This document shows, piece after piece, positions 7,481-14,943 of a stretch of 64,000 nucleotides of DNA (positions are counted from its first letter, which is position 1; every line of letters starts with the position of its first letter). Origin of the DNA: Nitrospirillum amazonense (GTDB lineage Bacteria; Pseudomonadota; Alphaproteobacteria; Azospirillales; Azospirillaceae); assembly GCF_007828035.1 (NCBI RefSeq), contig NZ_VITV01000003.1, positions 620,001 through 684,000 of the forward strand, in the 5' to 3' direction. Both the position numbers and the translations under genes were made by a program. The notes under the pieces were generated by a model. The model was not told where the DNA came from and ran no database searches. It saw nothing but the letters and a program-made list of their open reading frames with translations.

Positions 7481-8122
7481 TCAGCCGGCGAGCTCACGCT
7501 GCAAATCCTCCAGCGTGCCCTGGATGTGCCGGGCGGTCAGCGTCTCCACCACCGCGGCGTCGCCGGCCATCCAGGCATCGAACAGGGCGCGATGCTCGTC
7601 CCGCGCCCTGTCGTCACGGCCCTGGGGTTCCAGGTGCGCCCGGACATAGCGTTCCGACAGGATGTGCAGGCGTTCCATCAGTTGGCTGGTGATGCCGCCC
7701 GCCGGGCGGATCAGCGCCATGTGGAACGCGCGGTTGTGGGTGACGTGGCCGGTGCCGGCGGTCCCCTGCTCCCGCTCCAGCGCCAGCAGCTCGGCCCGGG
7801 CGTGCTCGCGGTCGGCCGGGGTGGCGCGCCGGGCGCCATCCGCCGTCGCCCCGGGTTCCAGCTTCAGGCGCAGGGCGAACACCTCCGTCGCCTCTTCCGC
7901 CGTCAGCGTGTTCACCACATAGCCCCGGTTGGGAAAGGAGGTGACCAGGCCATCCTGCTCCAGCCGGCCCAAGGCCTCGCGCAGGGGGATCTTGCTGATG
8001 CCCAGCTGGCTGGCCACCGCCGCCTGCTGCACCGCCGTGCCCGGCGCCATGGTGCCCAGCAGGATGTGCTCCCGCACGATTTCATAGGCCTGGTCAGGCA
8101 GGCTGCGAACGATAATGCTCAT
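7481..8122 (-). CDS. GntR-family transcriptional regulator, FCD domain
   Basis: A 213-residue repressor-type regulator. Residues 1-70 form the winged helix-turn-helix (QAYEIVREHILLGTMAPGTAV...LGISKIPLREALGRLEQDGLV), and residues 80-205 form the FCD ligand-binding domain with the usual acidic/His residues (LRLKLEPGA, HNRAFHMALI, HRALFDAWMAGD). Ligands of this subfamily are usually sugar acids or organic acids, which fits the pentose locus that follows. A perfect 14-bp LacI-type palindrome (8204-8217) lies about 80 bases upstream of its start, so the regulator gene itself is probably under a LacI-family regulator that is not encoded in the window. It is a candidate for control of the glycosidase and transport genes to its right. 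Confidence 0.85.
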   Translation of the reverse strand: MSIIVRSLPDQAYEIVREHILLGTMAPGTAVQQAAVASQLGISKIPLREALGRLEQDGLVTSFPNRGYVVNTLTAEEATEVFALRLKLEPGATADGARRATPADREHARAELLALEREQGTAGTGHVTHNRAFHMALIRPAGGITSQLMERLHILSERYVRAHLEPQGRDDRARDEHRALFDAWMAGDAAVVETLTARHIQGTLEDLQRELAG

Positions 8123-8203
8123 GCGGCGGATTCAGTCGGGAGAGGGTCGCGGCGAACTGCCGTGCCCCATCATAGCATTTCCCGAATGAAAATCCGCTGG
8201 CAC

Positions 8204-8217
8204 TGTTAGCGCTAACA
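8204..8217. promoter_or_regulatory. LacI/GalR-type operator palindrome
   Basis: TGTTAGCGCTAACA is a perfect 14-bp palindrome of the kind bound by LacI-family regulators (a closely similar site is known in the Caulobacter xylose promoter). It sits in the gap between the end of the GH27 gene and the upstream side of the gntR gene, where it would control gntR. No LacI-family gene is present in the window. Confidence 0.65.
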
Positions 8218-8218
8218 C

Positions 8219-9727
8219 CTACCGGGTGGCGCGCAACAGCACCACGCCGTGCGCCGGCACCGTATGAGCGGCACCCGGCGCCACGCCGCGGTGGGCCCAC
8301 AGGTCGCGCACGCTGGGATGATCCCCCAGGCCCAGGGCGGGCCAATCGGCGGTCATGGCCATCGGCTTGTCCGTGCGGTTGAACAGGCCCACGGCGACCG
8401 AGCCGTCGGCCAAGGGCCGGGTCCAAACCTCCGTCCCGTCCTGCTTGCGCACCGGCAAGCCTTGGCGGCCCAGCGGATCCTGGTCGATAGCGATGACCTC
8501 GGCATTGCCCAGCAGGGCCAGCGTGTCCCGGGGCATGGACCGGGCGTCATTGCCCATCAGCAAGGGGGCCGCCATCATGGCCCACAGGCTGATGTGGGTG
8601 CGATACTCCTCGGTCGTCATGCCGCCGTTGCCGACCTCCAGCATGTCCGGATCGTTCCAGCCGCCGGGGCCGGTGTGACGCGGCACGCCGTTCTTGTCGA
8701 AGCCGATGGTCGCCATGCTGGCGTAGCTGTCCTCGATGTCCCCGGTGGTGCGCCACAGGTTGCCGCCCACGTCACGGCCCCAGGCGCCCACGTCGAAGCG
8801 GCCGTATTCGCACAGGCTGTAGACGATGGGGCGGCCGGTCGCGTTCAGCGCCGCCCCCATCTGCTGATACACCGCCTGGACCGTATCGGCGGTGTGGTAG
8901 AAGCCCTCGCCCGAGCACAGGTCGTACTTCAGGTAGTCGATGCCCCATTCCGCCCAGGTGCGGGCATCCTGCTCCACATGGCCGTAGCTGCCGGCATAGC
9001 CGGCGCAGCTCTTGGGGCCGGGGGAACTGTAGATGCCCAGCTTCAGCCCCCGCGCATGGACATAGTCGGCCAGGGCCTTCATATCCGGGAACTTGGCGTT
9101 GGGATGCAGCACGCCATCGGGGCCGCGCTCCCCCTGCCAGCCGTCATCGATGTTGACATAGACATAGCCGGCGTCGCGCAGGCCGCTGCGCACCAGGGCG
9201 TCGGCGATCTCCCGCACCGTCTTGTCGTCGATGGCCTCGGCGAACTTGTTCCAGCTGCTCCACCCCATGGGCGGGGTGCGGGCCAGGCCGTTGCTGGGCA
9301 CATGGGCCGGGGCGGGCAGCGGATACGTGGGAAAGTCCAGGGCCGCCATCTCCGCCGCCGTGGCGCGATGGGCGGTGGCGTCCTGCTTCTCGTACCAGAC
9401 CTGGCCGGTCAACCGAATGCCCGACTCATCCGGCGCCAGGGTCAGGTCCAGGGGCTTCAGCTTGGGATTGCCGTTGTCGATATGGAAGACCAACCTTTCC
9501 CCCGCCGGGCCCTCCCCCGTCGCCTTCAGGTCCAGCATGGGCAGGTCGCCATACCATTCGGACGTGATGGTGCCGTGCAGGCCACCCGCGTCCTGGCGGA
9601 TGACCATCTTGGTGAAACGGGGGAAGGACGGGGCGGCCTGGAAGACCCAGTCGCCCGTCAGATCAGCGCCCCACGCCTGGCTGGTGAGAAGAACACCGGC
9701 CAGGACGCCAAGGACACACTTGGTCAT
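8219..9727 (-). CDS. Secreted GH27-family alpha-galactosidase / beta-L-arabinopyranosidase
   Basis: A 502-residue exported glycosidase. A Sec signal peptide (residues 1-20, ending TSQAWGA) is followed by an extra N-terminal beta-rich domain (~22-115) and then a GH27 TIM barrel beginning at RTPPMGWSSWNKF. The nucleophile Asp is in YLKYDLC (~residue 265) and the acid/base Asp is in GGWNDPDMLEVG (~residue 356). A C-terminal beta-sandwich ends the protein. GH27 members hydrolyse alpha-galactosides; some act on beta-L-arabinopyranosides, which would suit the arabinose context. Its start overlaps the stop of the GH51 gene (ATGA), so the two glycosidases are co-translated. Confidence 0.9.
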   Translation of the reverse strand: MTKCVLGVLAGVLLTSQAWGADLTGDWVFQAAPSFPRFTKMVIRQDAGGLHGTITSEWYGDLPMLDLKATGEGPAGERLVFHIDNGNPKLKPLDLTLAPDESGIRLTGQVWYEKQDATAHRATAAEMAALDFPTYPLPAPAHVPSNGLARTPPMGWSSWNKFAEAIDDKTVREIADALVRSGLRDAGYVYVNIDDGWQGERGPDGVLHPNAKFPDMKALADYVHARGLKLGIYSSPGPKSCAGYAGSYGHVEQDARTWAEWGIDYLKYDLCSGEGFYHTADTVQAVYQQMGAALNATGRPIVYSLCEYGRFDVGAWGRDVGGNLWRTTGDIEDSYASMATIGFDKNGVPRHTGPGGWNDPDMLEVGNGGMTTEEYRTHISLWAMMAAPLLMGNDARSMPRDTLALLGNAEVIAIDQDPLGRQGLPVRKQDGTEVWTRPLADGSVAVGLFNRTDKPMAMTADWPALGLGDHPSVRDLWAHRGVAPGAAHTVPAHGVVLLRATR

Positions 9728-11316
9728 TTCAGTTCCAAAACGACCACAGACTTGGCCGGCAGGGTCACACTGACGGTGTCGCTTGACAGCTTGGCGTCAC
9801 TGAAGTCTGTCGGCACCACCGTTTGCGGATGGTCGAAGGTGTTGTCGCTGTTCATGGCCGGGCCCGTCAGGATACGGCCCGTCACCTTGCCCGCCTTCAG
9901 GCCCGCCAGGCGCACCTGCACGGGGGCCGCCTTGTTGGGATCGACGTTGGTCAGGGCCAGGCGGGTGACGCCGTCCGTGCCGCGACCGGCCGAGGCGCTG
10001 ACGGCGGGGACGGTGCGACCGCCCTGGCTGTAGTCCGGCCCCGTCACCGCAACGGGCAGGCTGGTGGCGCCTTGGAAGCCCTTGTACATATCGAAGACAT
10101 GGTAGGTGGGCGTCAGCACCATGCGCGGCCCGTCGGTCAGGATCATGGCCTGCAGCACGTTCACCATCTGGGCGATGTTGGCCATGCGCACGCGGTCGGC
10201 ATGGGCATGGAAGATGTTCAGGCTGATCGCCGCCACCACCGCGTCGCGCACGGTGTTCTGCTGCTGCAGGAAGCCGGGGTTGCTGCCCGGCGTCGGGTCG
10301 TGCCAGGTGCCCCATTCGTCCACCACCAGGGCGACCCGCTTCTCCGGGTCGTACTTGTCCATGATGGCGCTGTGGTGGCTGATGTAGGTGCCGATCTGGT
10401 AGGCGCCGAAGATGCTGGCGAACCATTCGGTCTCATTGAAGTCGGTGGCGGAGCCCTTCACCTTCCAGGTGCCCTTGGGCACGCTGTTCAGTGAGGCCAC
10501 GTCGTAATAGTGCATGGACAGCGCGTCGATTTCCTTGGCCGCCCGCGCCATGATGGTCTCGGTCCAGGCGGTGTCGTCATCGCTGGGACCCACGGCGATG
10601 AACTTCGTCGGCTGGCCGGCGCCCGGCTTCAGGAAGGTGCGGGTCTGGCGCAGCAGGTCGGCATAGTAATCCGCCGTCATGTTGCCGCCGCAACCCCAGA
10701 CCTCGTTGCCCACGGCGAACCAGTTCAGCGTCCAGGGCTTGTCCCGGCCGTTGGCCCGCCGCTCCTGCACCAGGCTGCCGTGGTTGTCCGCCGTCATGTA
10801 GGCGACCCAGTCGGCCATCTCGCGCACGCTGCCGCTGCCCAGGTTGCCGTTGACGTAGGTTCCGGCGCCGATCAGTTCCGAGAAGTCCATGAACTCATGG
10901 GTACCGAAGGCGTTGTTCTCTTCCACTCCGCCCCAGTTGGTGTTCACGATGACGGGGCGGCGCTCCTTGGGGCCGATGCCGTCGCGCCAATGGTATTCAT
11001 CGGCGAAGCAGCCGCCGGGCCAGCGCACCACCGGCACATGCAAGGCCTTCAGCGCCTCCACCACGTCCTTGCGGTAACCGTGGATGTTAGGGATGGGGCT
11101 GTCGGGCCCCACCCAGATGCCGCCGTAGATCTGCGTGCCCAGATGCTCCGCGAACTGGCCATAGATCTCCTTGGCGATGACCGGGCCGGGATGGTCGGCC
11201 TGAACGGTCACCGTGGCCGAGGGGGCGGCGGCGAAGGCCATCGTACCGCCCAGGGCGGTGCCCGCCAGCAGAACGGCGGCGGCGAGGCGCCCGGCGGGGC
11301 GAAGAGCACGGATCAT
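9724..11316 (-). CDS. Secreted GH51-family alpha-L-arabinofuranosidase
   Basis: A 530-residue exported enzyme that releases L-arabinose from arabinofuranosyl side chains. Residues 1-30 are a signal peptide ending at AFA. The catalytic barrel contains the acid/base Glu in AVGNEVWG (~205) and the nucleophile Glu in VVDEWGTWHDP (~331), plus the GH51 substrate motif RWPGGCFADEYHW (~90). The C-terminal domain (~390-530) is a beta-sandwich. I place the start at the ATG at 11316 (MIRALRPAG), preceded by CCAGGA; an upstream frame extension would run through the divergent promoter. First gene of a GH51-GH27 operon. A perfect ATAGTACTAT palindrome lies about 40 bases upstream. Confidence 0.92.
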   Translation of the reverse strand: MIRALRPAGRLAAAVLLAGTALGGTMAFAAAPSATVTVQADHPGPVIAKEIYGQFAEHLGTQIYGGIWVGPDSPIPNIHGYRKDVVEALKALHVPVVRWPGGCFADEYHWRDGIGPKERRPVIVNTNWGGVEENNAFGTHEFMDFSELIGAGTYVNGNLGSGSVREMADWVAYMTADNHGSLVQERRANGRDKPWTLNWFAVGNEVWGCGGNMTADYYADLLRQTRTFLKPGAGQPTKFIAVGPSDDDTAWTETIMARAAKEIDALSMHYYDVASLNSVPKGTWKVKGSATDFNETEWFASIFGAYQIGTYISHHSAIMDKYDPEKRVALVVDEWGTWHDPTPGSNPGFLQQQNTVRDAVVAAISLNIFHAHADRVRMANIAQMVNVLQAMILTDGPRMVLTPTYHVFDMYKGFQGATSLPVAVTGPDYSQGGRTVPAVSASAGRGTDGVTRLALTNVDPNKAAPVQVRLAGLKAGKVTGRILTGPAMNSDNTFDHPQTVVPTDFSDAKLSSDTVSVTLPAKSVVVLELK

Positions 11317-11354
11317 TCCTGGAGGCACTCCCTGTGGTGTTTTTAAGTCGTATA

Positions 11355-11364
11355 ATAGTACTAT
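11355..11364. promoter_or_regulatory. AT-rich palindrome between divergent glycosidase genes (operator candidate)
   Basis: ATAGTACTAT is a perfect 10-bp palindrome in the 127-bp region between the divergent GH51 gene and the Tat-exported hydrolase gene. It fits the T-N-GT-AC-N-A core of FadR/FCD-type GntR operators. Related half-sites AT(A/C)GTA(C/T) are found upstream of the TonB-dependent receptor, the GguC gene and the semialdehyde dehydrogenase gene. It may control both divergent transcripts. Confidence 0.45.
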
Positions 11365-11443
11365 CCGGCGCCAGCGAGGTTGTAAACCATTCGCGGACCG
11401 ACCACCGCCGGAAAAGAACAAGCAGGAACAGGAGACGTCATCC

Positions 11444-13207
11444 GTGCCCCATCCCGTAACCCGCCGCGCCTTCCTGGCCAGCGGCGCCGGCACCGCCGCG
11501 GCGCTGGCCGCCACCGCCCCGGCGGCAGCGGCGTCCGGCGCGCCCAGCCCGGACCTGCAGCTGCTGACCTCGCGCAGCGGCGTCTACACCCCGGCCAGGG
11601 GCGAGGCGGTGCTGCAGTTCAGCTTCGATTTCCCCGAGGCGTCGGTGCAGGTGGGCCCTTTGCTGATGGGCTTCCGGGTGCAGACGTATGAGAACGCCTA
11701 CGCCATCGACCCCACGGTGACGCGTGTGGTGCGCGACGGTAACCGCACCTCGCTGACCTGCGACGGCCTGCTGTGGGCCGGCGGTCAGGAGAAGGCGCCG
11801 GGCACGCTGGTGGCCGAATTCATGGTGGAGGCGGACGGCACGGTGCAATGGACGGCCAAGGCCGAGGCCCAACTCCCGGTAAAGTCCATCACCACCGTGG
11901 TACGCGGCCTGCCGCGCGGTGAAATCTCCGTCTCCGGCCAGGATTTCACCGATTTGAAGGATGACGAGAAGGTCTTCGAATATCCCAACTTCTTCCATGG
12001 GGTGGCGACACCCCTGGCCGTGCTGAAGGCCGCCGATGGCCGTCACTTCGCCCTGTCGGCGCGGCAGACGGCGGTACGGACCTGCCGCTTCTTCTTCCAG
12101 CCGGGGCCGGATGGCTATCGCATCGAGCTGATCCATGAGGGCGAGGGTTGGGCCAAAGCCAACAGCCTGGCGACCCCGCCGTGGCGGGTGGGACCCGCGG
12201 CGGATTACGCGGCCGCCGCCGCCCCGCACTTCGCCCATGTGGAAAAGACCTACGGCATCCCGTCGCTGGCGACCCGGCCGGATATGCCGGCGTGGATGCG
12301 GGAGGTCGACCTGGTGCTGAGCATCCACGGCGCGCACTGGACCGGCTACATCTTCAACGACTATGCCCGCATCCTGGAGATCCTGCGCTGGGCCGCCACG
12401 CAGATCGACCCGAAGCGCGTCATGGTCTTCCTGCCGGCCTGGGACGGGCGCTATTACTGGAATTACCCCCTGTACCAGCCCGACCCGCGCATGGGCGGGG
12501 CGGAGGGCTTCAAGCGCCTGGTCAGCCAGGCGCAGAAGCTGGGCTTCCGCATCGTCCCTATGTTCGGCACCAACAGCGCCAACAAGGTGTGGGAGGAGTT
12601 CAAACTGTTCGCCGACGCCACGACGGAGCGGGTGGACGGCGATTCCTTTGACCTGAACTGGGTGGACTGGGACAACGATCGCTCGGGGGAGGGTTGGATG
12701 CCCTTCATGAACCTGGGCGTGGAGTCCTGGCGCCGCTGGTTGGGGGAGCGCATCTCCGCCACCATCCGGCAGTTCGGCGTCGACGGCTATTTCCTGGACA
12801 TCGCCGGGGCGGCCATCAACAACACCAAGGCCGACATGCATGAGGGCACGCGCCTGCTGGTGCAGGATCTGGCCCAGCGCCACCCCGGCATCCCGCCGGT
12901 GGGGGAGATGCTGTACGACGCGCAGATGGCCTTCATCCCCATGAGCCATGTCACGCGCTACGCCCTGGCCCCGGCGGCTTATGACGGCTATGTCCGCAGC
13001 TATCAGCATCTGAGCCGCCCGGCCCCCGGCCGGGGCAGCACCGGCGTGCACGAGGCGGGCTTCGGCACCTACAAGCCCGAGATCCCGCCCCACCAGCGCG
13101 CCATCCCCACCATCACCGTGGTCGACGACACCTTCACCAAGGAACGCGCCGCCATGGCGGACTACATCAAACAGGCCAAGGCCTGGGGCGAGGCGCGGCG
13201 GAAATAA
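11444..13207 (+). CDS. Tat-exported putative glycoside hydrolase of unassigned family
   Basis: I do not recognise an exact family. The 587-residue product starts with a twin-arginine signal (TRRAFLASG, then a hydrophobic Ala-rich stretch to about residue 35). Residues ~40-260 look like a beta-sandwich, and ~285-560 like a TIM barrel. Possible active-site elements are FGVDGYFLDIAG (Asp, ~450) and VGEMLYDAQ (Glu, ~487), and several Trp-rich motifs (YYWNYPLY, DLNWVDWDND) suggest sugar stacking. The start is GTG at 11444, preceded by GGAG at 9-base spacing; longer starts would run into the divergent GH51 gene. It shares a promoter region with GH51/GH27, so a saccharide substrate with arabinose is likely. 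A hairpin terminator follows. Confidence 0.7.
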   Translation: MPHPVTRRAFLASGAGTAAALAATAPAAAASGAPSPDLQLLTSRSGVYTPARGEAVLQFSFDFPEASVQVGPLLMGFRVQTYENAYAIDPTVTRVVRDGNRTSLTCDGLLWAGGQEKAPGTLVAEFMVEADGTVQWTAKAEAQLPVKSITTVVRGLPRGEISVSGQDFTDLKDDEKVFEYPNFFHGVATPLAVLKAADGRHFALSARQTAVRTCRFFFQPGPDGYRIELIHEGEGWAKANSLATPPWRVGPAADYAAAAAPHFAHVEKTYGIPSLATRPDMPAWMREVDLVLSIHGAHWTGYIFNDYARILEILRWAATQIDPKRVMVFLPAWDGRYYWNYPLYQPDPRMGGAEGFKRLVSQAQKLGFRIVPMFGTNSANKVWEEFKLFADATTERVDGDSFDLNWVDWDNDRSGEGWMPFMNLGVESWRRWLGERISATIRQFGVDGYFLDIAGAAINNTKADMHEGTRLLVQDLAQRHPGIPPVGEMLYDAQMAFIPMSHVTRYALAPAAYDGYVRSYQHLSRPAPGRGSTGVHEAGFGTYKPEIPPHQRAIPTITVVDDTFTKERAAMADYIKQAKAWGEARRK

Positions 13208-13226
13208 GGGCGCCAGTCGACAAAAG

Positions 13227-13260
13227 AAAAGGCCGCCGCCCGGGGGGTTGGCGGCCTTTT
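13227..13260. terminator. Bidirectional intrinsic terminator
   Basis: AAAAGGCCGCC (13227-13237) pairs perfectly with GGCGGCCTTTT (13250-13260) over a 12-base loop, with T-rich sequence after the stem on both strands. It separates the Tat-exported hydrolase gene from the convergent amino acid permease gene. Confidence 0.85.
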
Positions 13261-13278
13261 CGTTTACGGGTCAGCGCC

Positions 13279-14694
13279 TTACACAGTCTTGTTCAGCAGG
13301 CTGGCCCGGCGGCTGTAGCCCAGGTAGATCACCAGGCCGATCACGTGCCAGATGGCGAAGTTGCGCAGCGTGGTGCCGGGCAGGGAGTAGAGGAAGTAGA
13401 GGCAGCCGATGACCGCCAGCGGGGCCACCACCCAGACGGCGGGGCAGCGGAACAGGCGCGGCATGTCCGGCTTGGTCACGCGCAGGACCATGACGCAGAC
13501 CGAGACGGAGATGAAGGCCGCCAGCGTTCCGGCATTCGACAGCTCCGCGATGGTAGCGAGCGGCAGGAAGCCGCCGAACAGGGCCACGAACAGACCGACC
13601 AGCAGGGTCACCTTGACGGGCGAGCGGCGGTCGGCGCCCAGGTCGCTGAGGCCGCGCGGCAGCAGGCCGTCACGCGACATCACGAAGAACACGCGGGTCT
13701 GGCCGAACATCATCACCAGGATGACGCTGGGCAGGGCCACGATGGCGGCGGCCCCGATGGCCCAGGCCGCACCCGGATGGCCCAGGCTGCGCAGGATGAA
13801 GGCCAGCGGCTCGCCACTGGCGGCGAATTCGGCGAAGGGCCAGGCGCCCACGGCGCAGGCGGCCACGATCATATAGATGATGGTGGAGATGACCATGGAC
13901 CCCAGGATGCCGATGGTCAGGTCACGACCAGGGTTCTTCACCTCTTCCGCCGAGGTCGACACGGCGTCGAAGCCGAAGAAGGCGAAGAAAACGATGGCCG
14001 CCGCCGCCATCACGCCACGCACGTGGCCGGCGTCGTCCATGTGGGAGACGAAGCCATAGGGCATGAACGGGGTGAAGTTCTCCGGCACCAGGCTGAACAC
14101 CGTCAGGCCGACGAACACCGCCAGGGCGATGATCTTGATGGCGACCAGGGCGATGTTGACCGTGGCGCTTTCCTTCGCACCCTTTGCCAGCAGCGCCGTG
14201 ACCAGCGCGGTGATGACGATGGCCGGCAGGTTGACGATACCGCCGGCATAAGGTCCCGCGATGAGTTCCTTGGGCAAATGGATGCCCATGCTTTCCAGCA
14301 GACCGACCATATAGCCGGACCAGCCCACCGCCACGGCGCTGCAGGTGACGGCATACTCCAGCACCAGGGACCAGCCGATGATCCAGGCCAACCCCTCGCC
14401 CAGTACCGAGTAGGTGTAGGTGTAGGCGCTGCCGGCCGCCGGCATCATGGTGGCCATTTCGGCGTAGGTAAGGGCCGCGAAGGCGCAGAGGATGCCGCAG
14501 GCGGCGAAGGCCAGGATGACGGCGGGGCCGGCGCGCTCGGCACCGATGCCGGTCAGGGTATAGATGCCCGTGCCGATGATGCCGCCGATGCCCAGGGCCA
14601 CCAGGTGCGGCCAGCTCAAGGTCTTGCGCAACTGCCGGCTTTGGTCCACGTGCGCCAAAGCGTCCAACGCCTTACGGCGCGTCCAGAACGTCAT
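13279..14694 (-). CDS. APC-superfamily amino acid permease
   Basis: A 471-residue inner membrane transporter with about 12 predicted transmembrane helices. It shows the APC signature in TM1 (HLVALGIGGIIGTGIYTLTG), the TM2 motif YAEMATMMPAAGSAYTY, and a TM6 motif FFAFFGFDAVSTSAEEVKNPGRD. It resembles cationic-amino-acid/YhdG-type permeases; the substrate cannot be read from sequence. It lies between the hydrolase and the TonB receptor genes but has no obvious pathway link to arabinose use, so it may be an independent unit. About 190 bases without a gene separate it from the receptor's terminator. Confidence 0.87.
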   Translation of the reverse strand: MTFWTRRKALDALAHVDQSRQLRKTLSWPHLVALGIGGIIGTGIYTLTGIGAERAGPAVILAFAACGILCAFAALTYAEMATMMPAAGSAYTYTYSVLGEGLAWIIGWSLVLEYAVTCSAVAVGWSGYMVGLLESMGIHLPKELIAGPYAGGIVNLPAIVITALVTALLAKGAKESATVNIALVAIKIIALAVFVGLTVFSLVPENFTPFMPYGFVSHMDDAGHVRGVMAAAAIVFFAFFGFDAVSTSAEEVKNPGRDLTIGILGSMVISTIIYMIVAACAVGAWPFAEFAASGEPLAFILRSLGHPGAAWAIGAAAIVALPSVILVMMFGQTRVFFVMSRDGLLPRGLSDLGADRRSPVKVTLLVGLFVALFGGFLPLATIAELSNAGTLAAFISVSVCVMVLRVTKPDMPRLFRCPAVWVVAPLAVIGCLYFLYSLPGTTLRNFAIWHVIGLVIYLGYSRRASLLNKTV

Positions 14695-14883
14695 AAAGCA
14701 GTCCCCATCTAGAACGTGTTTTAGCCCCCGCCGCCGACCTTTTCCCTGAGGGGCCCCGCCCCCTTGCCCTGGGGCGACGCATGTCGGCTGAAAGCTGTTT
14801 GGACACCGATCAGCGCGGGCGTCAACACCTTAACTGCCCTAGCCGTTTCAAACGACATTTTGTGGCGCGGAAGGCCCGCTTTC

Positions 14884-14919
14884 CAACAAAAAACCCCGCC
14901 CGGGACCACCCGGGCGGGG
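14884..14919 (-). terminator. Intrinsic terminator of the TonB-dependent receptor gene
   Basis: On the minus strand CCCCGCCCGGG (14919-14909) and its complement (14904-14894) form an 11-bp GC stem with a 4-base loop, followed by a run of seven T residues with a further TTG. It lies 25 bases after the receptor stop codon. Confidence 0.9.
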
Positions 14920-14943
14920 ATATATGCGTTCCAGGCCCAGGCC

